Counted from the stretch's first letter, positions 46,000-57,680 are shown. The stretch is DNA of 64,000 bases from Cycas panzhihuaensis (GCA_023213395.1 CM041465.1:223579741-223643740), one strand, 5' to 3'. Program-made: numbers and translations. The notes: generated by a model not told the origin, from the letters alone.

Positions 46000-48440
46000 A
46001 TGCTGTCTCACCTATTGAGGATTGGCTTATCCAACAACTAAGAGAACTGCCATAAAGGTAAAAATGATTGTATCTAGATCCTGGAGCCTTCTCTTTTGTG
46101 TTTTCTAGGAATTCATTGCTCCACAAAGGTGTGCAGATGAGTAGAAAGTTATTTTTTAGTTTGTGTAGGTACTAGAGCCCCTATTTTTAAATATGCAACC
46201 TTGGTTACTCTGTTTCTAGTCATTGGTGCCCATTTTGAAGGTCCCAAATCTAATTATTAAGAGTGCTACCAAGTTTTGTAGGCCTATTGAAGGTGTCGAG
46301 CCATAATAAACTCTAGGAGAGTGAAGCATTGATCCATTGAGATGCATTTACTAGAGAAGATATAGAGAATATGTAACAGTCGAAGTCACCTATCTACATT
46401 GAATATAGAGCACATATAGTCTTAAGAAAATACTAAGGCATACTCATTAATATATTTTTGAAATATATGAATTGCTCAGTTTGAATTATTTTCAGTCACC
46501 CATTATTTTTAAATAAATTTGTTTGATTGTATGTATTATAATTGTTGCCATTCAATATATAGGGCTACATAATATATTTAGTGGTCCATTAATATTTTAG
46601 TTGATCATCGCTAATATTTTCAATCATTCATTTAAGATTAAGGTCGCGTGATTATATTTATCAGTCATTGCATATATATATATTTGCTTGACCATTTAAT
46701 ATTTTAAGAATAATATTTAATCACTAGTTCAATTTTTAGAAGTTTTCCATGATCATTGATGTCATGTGATATATTTTTTGATATATATTAAGTTGCCAAT
46801 GAATAATATCACATTCACAAAATTTTGAACGTCTTTTTGATATATATTTTACATTTGATAATATGATATTTGGGAGCCATCCCTTTGATATCAAGTCACC
46901 TTGATGCTATGATTAATGTCATTTAATAATATATGACATTTGATTATTATAATTACCTTACATATAATATTTACCAAATGATTTATTATATATATATTAA
47001 ATCCCTTTTTTAATTACCTTTAAGGTGATATGATTTGGTGTTTTCAAGTAGGTGCATTTATATAAAATTTTTTGGTGGTGAGTATATGCAATGTGTATAT
47101 GTCATAAGATTTGTTTATTAATATGAGGAGTATATAAGGTGTTGATCTAATGGCAAAGTGAGTGCTTTGGGACACTTAGTTGGTGATGTGTTTTGGGCAG
47201 TTTATTATTGATATGAGGAGATGATATACTCTCATATGATTGCATGAGAAAGTTTCGTGGGTGATAGGGGGTGTGATTAATGGGTATGGGTAAGATATAT
47301 TAATGTCATTGTTGTGTTTCATTAATTGATAGGAGAGTGAGAAGGGTGAATGTTATGGAGATACCTAAGCTGTAAGATAAGCAAACGTTATTAAGTGATC
47401 ATAAATCATTGCACATATATTATCAAGGTGTGGTTTATTCATTTTAAAATGATAGTGTTTTACTTGTGATTTATATCAGGTATTCTTACATCAAATATGT
47501 ATAGTGAAGTGGTTCAGAATTGTAGTTTTGTGGCCCATTTGTATAAGTGGTTATTAGTTTATTGGTGGACCATTATACTTTGGGTAGTTAAAATAATGTT
47601 AGCATGGGGTTTATTTCCCATTGGATGTTGGTTCAACATATGTTCATATCTGAACAAGTCTGATATAGAACTAATAGTGTGTTTTTTATAAAATTAAAGT
47701 ATGAATAGAAATGTATATGACAAGAAGCCTTAAAATCAATTCTACCTTTGTCATGGTATAGGAGTTGATTGTCTCGAGTATCTCATAAGATTGAGTTGCA
47801 ACTGAAGGATAGTATCATGATGCAAATATAGAGGGGTTTGGTGTACTGATAGAGTTTGCCTCCTATGTTTTGTGGCAAAAGCTATTGCAAGAGTAGTTTA
47901 ATGAGATCCCTTCAAAAGATGTTTGTGGCATATCCCTATTTTATGGTAGACCAATCAGAAACCTTTCATTTGATTCTTTAGGTGTATTGGAATATACATA
48001 TCTTAGATAAAGATTATAGTAGTAGGTTTACAAGAGTTTGAAGTGAATGGGGTTCAAAACAAAGCTTGGAAAATGTGTGATATATATGGCAATTACATTG
48101 TGATTAGTCTAGATGTCATTTAAAGAGTTGATGAAGTATCATACTGAGTGTCATATGAAAGTAGGTTTAATCCTTCATTCCTTCCTTTTTTAAGCCATGG
48201 TTTAGTAGGTGTAGAAGTTTATTTACCTAACATTGTGTTTGAGATGGAAGCAAGACCTAGTGGGAGTGATGATAAGGAGCTATTATAAGAGAAGGCATAA
48301 ACTGCAACCTTGTGTTTAATTATTGGCTGGGAGGACTATTGAAAAGTCTAGTGTGATGGTTAAAGACCTAGAGGATGATTGTTAAGCAATGATTAGCATG
48401 CTAGTCAAATGTATGGTAGACACTAATGTTCTAATGAGAA
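46000..48440 (+). other. Interior of the old copia, mostly unreadable
   Basis: No convincing gag, protease or integrase can be read. The segment 46,430-47,050 is extremely AT-rich, with TATATA runs (for example 46,671-46,684 and 46,985-46,996). It is a leader or a region lost to mutation. Confidence 0.4.
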
Positions 48441-48996
48441 GATTCATAATGGAGAGTTGCATTTGAGATTACAGGAAGAAGGATTTAAGTATGAGGAGAT
48501 ATTTGCACATGTTTATATGTTATTAGTCCATTTGACCCTTACTTTAATAACTTTATATAGTTGGGAGTCACATCAAAAGAATGAGATGTTAGTATTCCTT
48601 AATAGAGACTTGAAGAGAAGATTCACATGGCTTAAGTGGCTCAACCTCTTGGTTTAGTGAAGGAAATAGGCTAAGTATTATGGACTAATTATCGATGTAG
48701 AGAGAGTTATATGGTTGTAGGTAATATTGAAGTATTTCCAAGGAATCATGCATATACAAGGCATAACACCATTGCATTCAAGAGCAGATCAGACCAGGGA
48801 AGATGCAGGTTGAGTTTTATCCAAGTGAAGATCAACTTAAGAATGTGTTCACCAAGCTCTTACTGAAGTTTACTATATCAATGTTTGTGCATATTAGGAG
48901 AGGTTATCCTTGAGAGGGGATCTATCGATAAGGATAAATTGATAGTCTAGATTTCAAGGGAAGACTTCATGACCACATATTTATATTAAGAGGGGA
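48440..48996 (+). pseudogene. RT and RNase H end fragments of the old copia
   Basis: A 66-codon open piece (48,457-48,657) carries FKYEEIFAHVY, LTLITLYSWE and LVFLNRDLKRRF, matching the RVT_2 region that normally reads ...FAPV... and ...AFLNGDL.... The rest of RT is missing. About 150 bases later a C-terminal RNase H-like piece (VEFYPSEDQLKNVFTKLL) runs to the polypurine tract. An internal deletion between the two pieces is inferred. Confidence 0.65.
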
Positions 48997-49327
48997 TGTT
49001 AGAGTGATATTATAACCATATACTAACTAATGTTAATGTGGTATACTATTAAATGGATAATATTGATCTAATGCTATGATATAATAAGTTGACAAATGTA
49101 AGTCAATGTACATTCAAGACATTTATGATCTTTAAATATAGATTTAAGGTCCATTATAATATAAGATAATAAATTTGTAAAAATGTGACAGTAATAATAT
49201 TTTCTGGTGGATTTTTTTGGCATAGGTTCCCACGCCAAATCTGTCCTTCCCATGTGCATATTCTCTTTGAGTATATTATATTCATAAATGATCTTGATCT
49301 TATTTGTATACTAGGTGTTTCCTAACA
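48997..49327 (+). repeat. 3' LTR of the old copia
   Basis: 331 bp, TGTTAGAGTGATATT to GTTTCCTAACA, homologous to the 5' copy over its whole length. Confidence 0.85.
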
Positions 49328-51685
49328 TCTTCTTCAAGGGACGTGCTAAGGTTAACGATGAATACCATGTGTTTAGCTTTACAAGCTTTGTTATGGTTGG
49401 GATTTCACTTCCTTGAGCATTAAATGTATAGGCTAACTTCCCTATATCTATTTGCTTCTATAGGTGGTATATGAACTAGTCTTCATAAAGGCTTTATTGA
49501 TGGATATTCTTTTAAAGGTCATTATGCCTCATCCAAATGTGGTTACTAATATTAAGCATCTACCTATTAGGGATGTTGATACCATATAGAATCATAACAA
49601 AAGGTAAATGGGTGCTCCACTATAAATTCAACCTCAAATTGCCTTAGCCATAGATATAGCTTATCTTAAATTCATTAGTAACCTTATTTTGAGGCATATT
49701 TAATATGCTCCTTGAGTTTAGAGATATATACATCAATAACTATTTATCGATCAAGTAACTGGCTAACTCAATTCTATAAAGTTTGGAACTCTTCTATATT
49801 TACTTCCACAGATGTTATTTATTTCAATCAAGTGAGTTGTCTAAAAAAAGGACAAGTTTCATGTTTCTTCATATTATTCAAAGAATGTTTTATAGAAATG
49901 AGCATATGCTCGATTAGATGGATACTCTTATTATTAGTAGTGGAACTAATGATGTATCTTTCCTTCAAGATAAATGGAGACAAAGGTTAATTAGTTGTTA
50001 AGAGACATAGGATTATGGAAAAAGTAGGATTTCAACTTTTTTATCCAACTCTTTATAATGTCCTTGTTAAGATCTAGGTCAATTATTGGTGTGTTGATTT
50101 TGTGATAAAATAATTACTATCATGGTGGTGAGGTTGGAGGTGTAAGAGAGTGGCCTATTAAGTTTGAAGTGCCTATTATGTCATAAGTGGATGCCGTATT
50201 GGATATCTAAGTAGATAACTTTATAAACTTATTCATGAATTGAGTGGATAGTATTGTAGACATCATTACCAAGCCATTCTTGAATTTATTCCCGATGTCA
50301 TCCTTGAAAGTAGTGAACTATGTATCTAATACAAAGATTTAATTTACTTATATGGGAGTCATCATATAGACATAAAGGGACTTCCAAAAGAAGGATTCTA
50401 GGAAGAAGAAAGGGTGTAATAAAATGGTACTAGAAAGATAAAATGGAACTTATAGAATTAGGAAGTGATATAGAAAAGGGAAGGGAGAGGGGGTGTCTAT
50501 ATCTTGTTAGCCCCCAAAAATTTATAATAGTTTTACCAAGTGCATTAAGACAAGTGCAAAGAGCTCGTCAAAATAAGATAAGTGAGTTTTAAGTATGAAA
50601 ATTAGGTTGTAGGGCCTATGGGATGTTTGTATATCATTTCTCCTTAAAATTTTAGGTTGAATCTAACCTAGTACAAAATGATTATCATGATATAATCATT
50701 AAAATAAGATGCATAAAGGATAAAGGTAAAATTTGAGCTACAGATTTTTTCTTTTACATGTGCAAAGACTCCTAGTGCAAGTTTCATCTACAAAAGATTG
50801 ATATTTGTAAATGTAACCCTCAAAAGATATAAATCTACTAGCAATTTTTTTTTCCTAATGATGGAATGTTTTGAACTTTGTAGCTAAAGGTTTAGATAGG
50901 AAGGAATCTTTGAATATAGTTTGAATAACTTTTTATAGTTACTATTATTATAATTTGTAATATTTGACTACAATAGCTTAATGAATTTATTTACCTTATA
51001 TTTTATTGATGGTGGGATTTTATTTGCTTATTATCCTCTTTTTCCAATAGTTTCTATCACTACAAGGTAGTATCTAAGCAACCAATTTTTTTAGTAGACT
51101 TTCAACACAAGGATTACCCAATCTATAGGCCTTTTAATAAACTTCTTTGTTATTACTAATGCTAAACCTAATATCTCATGGTACTAACTATAAAACATTA
51201 ATAAACATATAGTCATGATAGTTGTGTTGAGATATTCAGGAAAGGTAGCTTCATGGCACTAACTGGTAACTAGTGTGCTATAAATTTGTAGATAATTAAT
51301 GGGTTTCCTAATCTAGGTATTGGATAGGGAACCAATAGGGCTCCTCCTATATACTTAAGGGTATGCAAAGGCTCTATTCCATAGTAGAGCATTGTTTGGG
51401 ATTGAATATTAGTAATCCTTTATCTCACTTCATATATCAGTATATACCTAAGTATATTTGGCTAAGAATGATAGTTTCCTATGATGTTTTGAAAACCCCA
51501 TAATAAAGTTTCTACTTATACCTCTAGGGAAATTTAAAAAGATGTTAAATAGAAGGATTAAAAAGGAAAAAAAAAAGGATTTGATGTCTTTCTTTAATCT
51601 CTATAAATATTAATAGTAAAATATAGAGAGAGCATACAACATAAAATAGAAATTGATTAAGGAGAGGGTTTTTTGAAATTTCACC
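49328..51685. other. Unassigned interval with a possible LTR
   Basis: No protein family was recognised. A purine tract (GGGAAGGGAGAGGGGG, about 50,479-50,494) is followed by TGTCTATATC, which looks like the junction of a polypurine tract and an LTR start. A TATA-like motif (CTATAAATATTAATAG) lies at about 51,592-51,607, roughly 90 bases before the gypsy gag ATG. The stretch 50,495 to about 51,640 could be an LTR, but no second copy was found. Confidence 0.3.
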
Positions 51686-53088
51686 ATGAGAAAAAAGAAT
51701 CCTAAATTTTTAGCTCCTCTGGCTATTCCACTTCTTTACAATCATACCTTACTACTTTAGATGGATTTATAAACTAAGCTCAGGTACTAGCTGAGATAAG
51801 TTTTTCCCAATATTCTTTAATAAATGCTTAACTTTCAAGTTCAAAGGGCATAATAATAGAATGTAATGGTGGAAAACTATATCACTCTATTGCCCAAAGG
51901 GGATAGAATATAGAAAAAGGACATAATAAGACACCAAATGATTAACAAAAGGATATATACTCATATTCTCTTATAAGAGTTTTCAATACACCATATCTTG
52001 ATTACATTTTCTAAGGCCTTAAATAGACAATATAGCCCTCTTACATTAGATCCTGTTGGTTGGTGTAAGTATCCTATAGTTCTATTGGTGAGAGTAAAGA
52101 ACCTACTCACAAAAGTTAATGGCTAGCATTGACATTTAGATCCCTCAGTCACATGCTAGTTAGGTACTATTGATGGTTATGTAACATCAATGATGCATAA
52201 CCTTAGTATGTTATGATAGAAATCATTTGAGTTAGTGAAAGAATATGATGGTCATTTGCAATGACATATTTCAAAGTTAAAGAAATAAACCAAGAGATAG
52301 ATAAATCTTGTATTAACTTATGGAGGAATTATTACCTATGTATTAGGATAAGTTATAACTAATAGACCCTAAAACATATGTAAATGCTCTAAAATGAGCT
52401 TTGTAATTCAAGGAAAGGCATCATAGTTAGTAGGATCAAGAAATATAAATAAAAAGGTGAGTTAGGTAAGTGACATATAGCTAGGAGAAGAAGATATCTA
52501 TAAACAACTAAAGAAGGACTTGAAACAATGACTATCCACATTGACTACTAAGTTATGTCAGCTAACATTAGAAAAGCCTAAAGTATGGTGCTCTAAATAC
52601 AATGCCTAAGGGGACCATATAATTGAATGTTAAAAGTGAACTTCAAGAGGACCACAACCCTCTAATCATTATTTTTTATAAGATTTACAAAAGCATATAG
52701 GCCATACCACTAGGAACTACCAATTTGATCTAAAATATTCTCTTACACCACTATAATAATTCCTAAGTAGAGGAAAATGATTATTTTCACTAGATAATAT
52801 AGATTACTACAATAAATATCTCCTTCTAAGGATACACTATTAATTCCATCTATGCCATTAAGATGTTTTATTTATAACAAATGGGTCCATTACACTAGGG
52901 AATGGCCATTTCTTAAAAGTGGCATAGATGGTCTCTACAGAGATTATAGGTTAGGAAAGCATGAAACAAAGTATTATTTATAAATGAAAGTTACATTTGT
53001 GAAGTTAATCCAAAGGGACTTTACAAATGATGATAACATCCTATGGATGGTTACCTAGAAAGGTAGATAAGTTTAAATTCTTCAAGAT
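51686..53088 (+). pseudogene. Ty3/gypsy gag, first part (interrupted)
   Basis: ATG at 51,686 (MRKKNPKFLAPLAIPLLYNH) begins a highly decayed Gag. Near its end two zinc-knuckle remnants can be read: VWCSKYNA..GDHIIEC (about 52,585-52,630) and LRCFIYNKWVHYTREW (about 52,870-52,920). Each has a cysteine changed to Tyr or Trp. The frame FTNDDNILWMVT...ILQD reaches 53,088, where the gag-only element is inserted. It resumes in the same phase at 57,686. Confidence 0.65.
53084..53088. repeat. Target-site duplication AAGAT, left copy
   Basis: AAGAT matches 57,681-57,685. It sits at the outer of two possible LTR ends, which fixes the true boundary of the insertion. Confidence 0.85.
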
Positions 53089-53454
53089 TGAAGGAGTTGA
53101 AACAAGATGTTCTGATACCAAATGAAGGATTTGAAACATGGAGACAGAGCAGAGTAGAAATCAAATGATCAAGCCATTGTATTGTATGAGCATAACAAAC
53201 TATTACATTCAATCCATGTTTGAGAACATGTACAAATTTCCTAATAGAAGGTGGTGTCAAAAGATACCAAGGATTGTCAACTCGGAAAATATATAGTTTG
53301 AGGAAGGAGGGAAACCTCCTCAAGATCCAAAATTTAAAATACGTTAAAATAATACTTAATTAATGTAATGCTTAACCTTACCTTACTTACCTTCACATCT
53401 GTGCACTCACATATGTAAATGGTGGGAGTGGGGTGATGAACATTAACTCCAACA
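53089..53454 (-). repeat. 3' LTR of the gag-only element
   Basis: 366 bp. Its outer 34 bases (53,089-53,122) repeat the U5/PBS sequence in tandem, so a TGGTATCAGAAC-like PBS copy lies inside the LTR. The family hairpin (GGAGG-GAAA-CCTCC) is at 53,306-53,319. Confidence 0.85.
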
Positions 53455-53470
53455 TTTTCCCCCTTAATGG
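53455..53470 (-). promoter_or_regulatory. Polypurine tract of the gag-only element
   Basis: On the element strand CCATTAAGGGGGAAAA directly precedes TGTTGGAG of the LTR. Confidence 0.85.
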
Positions 53471-53479
53471 TCATAACAA

Positions 53480-54157
53480 ACATTTTCATTTTTCCTTGAA
53501 CTTATGGTACATGTATTTGAGGTAGACTTTGAGTGAGTACTTGACCAAGTGTCCATTCACTTTGTCTTTATCTTTATGCATCTTTGTCCTTGTAAAGTGG
53601 TTTCTTTCAATATGGTTTGGTTTAAGTGATCTGAAAGTGGGTGTGACTTACTTTAAATGGAGAAGAGTAGTAGCATCTTTTACTTTATCTTCTAGAATCT
53701 TTGTTTTATGAGTAGCGATCGTGTCAAAAGTACATATATCTTCATGTGTATTAATGTGATCATTCATTTGATTTGAGTCTTCTACATTAGTCTTTTTAAC
53801 ATAAAAAACTTGCTCTGACATCTATCTCGTATGTACAGCATCATCATAGTTAAATTCATTCACATTGAGGGTTTCTCCCCCATAAATAGATTCTAGTGTA
53901 TCCCAAATGGATTTTGATGTAGTTAATTCACTAACATGAATAAATACATTGTTGTTTATTGTACTAAAGATTAAAGTTATGATTTCATTGTCATTTCTTA
54001 AGTTTTCTTTGAAAATTTCTCCTTCCTCTAGATAACCACATGTAACAAAATTTCAAATATCTTTTGAAATATGAAGTGTTTTTAATAATTCTTTCCATAC
54101 ATGAAAATTAGTCCCATTAAGTGTGGGAATTAGCACATCATCCAAATAAACTTCCAT
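53480..54157 (-). pseudogene. Gag of the gag-only element
   Basis: ATG at 54,155-54,157 gives MEVYLDDVLIPTLNGTNFHVW, then KELLKTLHISKDI and a stop. It goes on in the same frame with FKENLRNDNEIITLIF, IWDTLESIYGGETLN, EDSNQMNDHIN, THKTKILEDKV and KVYLKYMYHKFKEK. This is a UBN2/Retrotran_gag_2-type copia Gag that builds the particle. It is about 225 codons, shorter than usual, and lacks a zinc knuckle. Only a few stops interrupt it (including two close to the 3' end), so it is less decayed than its 42,162 relative. It ends within some 20 bases of the polypurine tract. Confidence 0.8.
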
Positions 54158-57100
54158 TTGAAATGCATTTAGTTTGTGAGCTCAAATAAGTAAATGAAGA
54201 CCTTAAATATGTGAATAGCATAAGGTGGACAATAAGTGCTTTTTAATACATATGTATCTCTTAATCAAGGTGAGAAAGTAGTGCGATCAAATGCATATCT
54301 TTTAAGACAAAAGGTTTCCATTTGTATAGAACTAAATCAATTAATGCTTTTATGAAAGTAAGGATCTATATACTCCTTCAAGTTTTAACAATGCAATTTT
54401 GAAATATAATTGTCTTTAATGATGAAATGATAGATAATCAATGATAAGGAGTACCTAAAACAAAAATAAATGACCTTTATCAATGTAAATTGCTTGATCA
54501 TGAAAATGATTAATTATCCTTTTGAAAATAGTAGATCCTTTTGAAAGTAGTAATGAACTAAAATTCTAAAGTATAATCTTTGCTTTAGATGATAGAAATA
54601 TCTGAAAAAATAACAAGTTTCTTCCAAGAAATACAGAAAATAAATAGATAGAACATAAAATGTACCTGTTTGATTAGGTAGCTCCACTTAGCTTAAAGTA
54701 CTAAAAAAACTAACTTCTTACTACAAAATGGACTTGAAAAATGTAGACAAAGAGTAATAATAGCTTCAAGAATAAATTATTAGCAATCAATAAAGTAGAT
54801 ATAACTTTTTGAGTAAATGTAATCCTTGAAAAGTTATAGGATGATGCTTATAAGGACTGAACAAGAAGCTAAGGGTAGCTAGATTCAAACACGTGTCAAA
54901 TGAAGTCAGAATTGAGTGAAGCCTATTTCAAACTAGAGAATATAAAATATCCTTTCTAATGGATTTGACCATTCAGAAAACTGATTCTTATAACTTAAGA
55001 TTTTAAAAGATAAGTGCAGAGACCCTTTTAAGGGATTAAATAGGAGCCACAAGGATAAAATATTATAAAAATAGATTATAACTTTATGAAAATGTGTAAA
55101 AATACTTATTTATAGATCAAACACCTTTTAATGTGACTTATTCCAAAAAATCTTGAAGAAAATATTTCAAAAAATGCTGAATAATGAAGAACTAGTTTAT
55201 ACTAGGTACCTTAAGTTCACTAACCTGAAATACCCACAAAACAACTTCAAATCACTTGAAAAACTATATCAATGTAAACAGGGAAGCTGTTACGGTTCAA
55301 AAAACAGATATCAAACGAGAAAGTTATAGTGAAAATAGTGAAGCAACCTCTTTATGTTTAGCGAATTGGAAGCTAAAAAATTAGGTGACTTTAAACTATT
55401 AAAAACTGATCAAAACGACTCTAAATCTAAAAAATGACCAATCCATGGTGAAGATTGTGAAGTCACAATTGTGATCAGACTAGTTTCATCAAAATTTGGT
55501 ACTCCATTGAGAAGTTATAGATGAAAATGCTCCAGTTATCCTTTATTAGTAAAATAAATTAAAAAAATATAAAAGAAATTTTTATAAAGATAGAGTAACC
55601 CCTTTATAAAACTAACAAGGTGACATGCAAATGCACAGAGCTAGGGGAGAAACTCTTAAAGGGGCTAGTACTCTTTACATGACTACCCAAAATTAAAATA
55701 TCATGAACAATGATTAAATTATTCTAACCTTAATCAAAGGCTATAATATAACGTAATTGAATTTAATAAAAAATGTATCAACAATTTGAAAAATCGTCAT
55801 GCCGTGTAACTCATCGAAGAATGCAGAGGTGGAAGAATCAATCGATCTAATCAATTGAGGACACAGAGAGAGGTTCCAAGGATCCATGTAGATGGATCAC
55901 TGAAGATTTTGAAAAACTACTTAATTTTTTTAATACAAAAAGATAAAAAAAGGAGTGTAAATAGTGTGCAGACACCTTGCGTGGACAAAGGTAGATTCTG
56001 GATATAAACATTATAAAAAAAATAACCAAATCACTTTGATTTTCCACCAAGAGAAGGGGCACCTAAAGTGCATACTATATGGGCTTCAAAATGGCTACCG
56101 GACAAAGAACAAATAGTGATAAATATTGACATAAACAGGTAGTCGTCCAAGGTCGAAGGAGGGAATGATGAGCTAAGTTAACAAAACATGTAGATAGAAG
56201 GTGGATTTAGGCATGAATCTCCATATAAATATATCCACATGGGGGTGCCCAAAATGATCAGACTTGATTCAGGAAAAAATTTACAAAATATACTTGATAT
56301 TGATTAAAAAAAAAAAAAAAACACGGTGAAAAATGAGGGCATGGCAACTCAAGTAAGTCAAACTCCCTACAAGAGATATCATTTCTTACCAAACTTTAGG
56401 GGTAGCTGGGTATCCTAGATAGTAAGGAACTGGTAAAGTTTGTGCCAAACTGTTGGTTTTAGGTAGAGATCAAAGCTTTGGATCTTAGGGAGGTCATATG
56501 CCTTCGTGGAGACCATACAACTCAAGGAATGCTAAAACATAGACTAACATTACTTGGTCTAACTCAAATCAGTCATGTACCCCTATCACAAAAGAGAACT
56601 GATAAAAAATGTAGCCAAAATAAGCAAATGAGAGAAGGGACAGTGGAGTTTCGCTGTCAAAAGGGATAATCGAGCTTCTAGGAGGGAGATCTCCTTGTGA
56701 GAGCATCGAAAATCAAAACTGTTGAATCCAATATGGAGCTAACTCAAAGAGCTTTGAAATGACTGGTCACTTGCTAAGGTTTCATTCACCATGGAGACTG
56801 CACTAGCCTATAAAAGCTCAAGTTCCTTGCTAAACCATGAAAAAATAGTGAATAAAGAATAAAAACTTATAAAATATTAAACAAAATCTTAGTATAACTT
56901 CTCCAAAAGAATGTTGGGTTGAATACATAGATGTTACTACACAGATTTAAAGAAATATTAAGTAAAATAGAGAAAATACACAAAAAATAGCTAGATATTT
57001 AATAAAAATATGTAAAAGTTATTGATAACACTTCGTAGAATGATGAAGTATCAAATGTTTTGCTGATTATGGATATGATCCTACATAGATCTATGAAAAT

Positions 57101-57300
57101 ATAGATTATTTTGTATATATAACTCAGAAATAATCAAATTTTTAATGAAAATAATATAAAAAATTGATAATAAGCTTTATAAGAAAAATGAATAGAACCA
57201 ATATTTTATTTTCCATGTGTATCTTTGATAACTCTTTGCTTCAAAACCAATAGATATTCTGGATCTTCAAAATAAAGGACTTCAACAGGTCAAATTTTGA
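54158..57300 (-). other. 3.1 kb leader of the gag-only element
   Basis: No conserved protein is seen. Repeated AAGTTATAG motifs (element strand CTATAACTT) occur near 54,831, 55,321 and 55,512. A 16-A run lies at about 56,307. Open frames at 55,847-56,062 and 56,478-56,669 resemble nothing known and are not called. Confidence 0.55.
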
Positions 57301-57314
57301 GCTTCAATACCAAA
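57301..57314 (-). promoter_or_regulatory. Diverged primer-binding site
   Basis: On the element strand TTTGGTATTGAAGC abuts the 5' LTR; it differs from the standard TGGTATCAGAGC at about three positions. A better-preserved PBS copy lies 34 bases away, inside the LTR (57,336-57,348). Confidence 0.6.
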
Positions 57315-57680
57315 TAAAGGAGTTGAAACAAGATGCTCTGATACCAAATGAAGGATTTTAAACATGGAGATAGAGCAAAGCAGAAATCAAATGATCAAGT
57401 CATTGTATTGTATGAGCATAACAAACTATTGTATTCAATCCATGTTTGAGAGCATGTACAAATTTCCCAATAGAAGGTGATGTTAAAAGACAATAGGGTT
57501 TGTCAGCCTGAAAAATATATAGTTTGAGGGAGGAGGGAAACTTCCTCAACCTCCAAATTTTAAAATACATTAAAATAATGCTTAACTAATATAACACTTA
57601 ACCTTACCTTACTTACCTTCATATGTGGGCACTCACATATGCAAATGGTGGGAGTGGGGTGATGAACATTAACCCCAACA
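57315..57680 (-). repeat. 5' LTR of the gag-only element
   Basis: 366 bp, same length as the 3' copy. The inner end reads TAAAGG on the + strand where the 3' copy has TGAAGG, i.e. the terminal TG/CA is mutated here. Confidence 0.8.

Larger units (their letters stand above)
45596..49327 (+). mobile_element. Old, internally deleted Ty1/copia element
   Basis: Two 331-bp LTRs (45,596-45,926 and 48,997-49,327) flank 3.07 kb. A PBS-like TGGTATTAGAGTGA (two or three changes from TGGTATCAGAGC) follows the 5' LTR, and a polypurine tract TAAGAGGGGA precedes the 3' LTR. By eye the LTRs differ at 15-20% of positions, so this is the oldest LTR pair recognised here. Flanks TCCTT and TCTTC differ by two transitions and could be a decayed target duplication. 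Confidence 0.85.
53089..57680 (-). mobile_element. Gag-only (TR-GAG-like) LTR retrotransposon
   Basis: 4,592 bp, flanked by AAGAT on both sides. On the minus strand: 366-bp 5' LTR (57,315-57,680), diverged PBS TGGTATTGAAGC, about 3.1 kb leader, one short gag (start 54,157), polypurine tract (TTAAGGGGGAAAA) and 366-bp 3' LTR (53,089-53,454). Gag is followed almost at once by the polypurine tract, leaving no room for protease, integrase or RT. This is the layout described for TR-GAG non-autonomous elements, which need a partner for enzymes. The LTRs differ by roughly 10% by eye. Insertion was into a + strand gypsy gag. Confidence 0.85.

Noticed and set aside
53100-53122. PBS left of the 3' LTR read as evidence of a tandem LTR-internal-LTR-internal array
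   Set aside because: The AAGAT duplication lies outside this PBS copy, and the right LTR has the same extra 34 bp. It is part of the LTR, not the leader of a second element.
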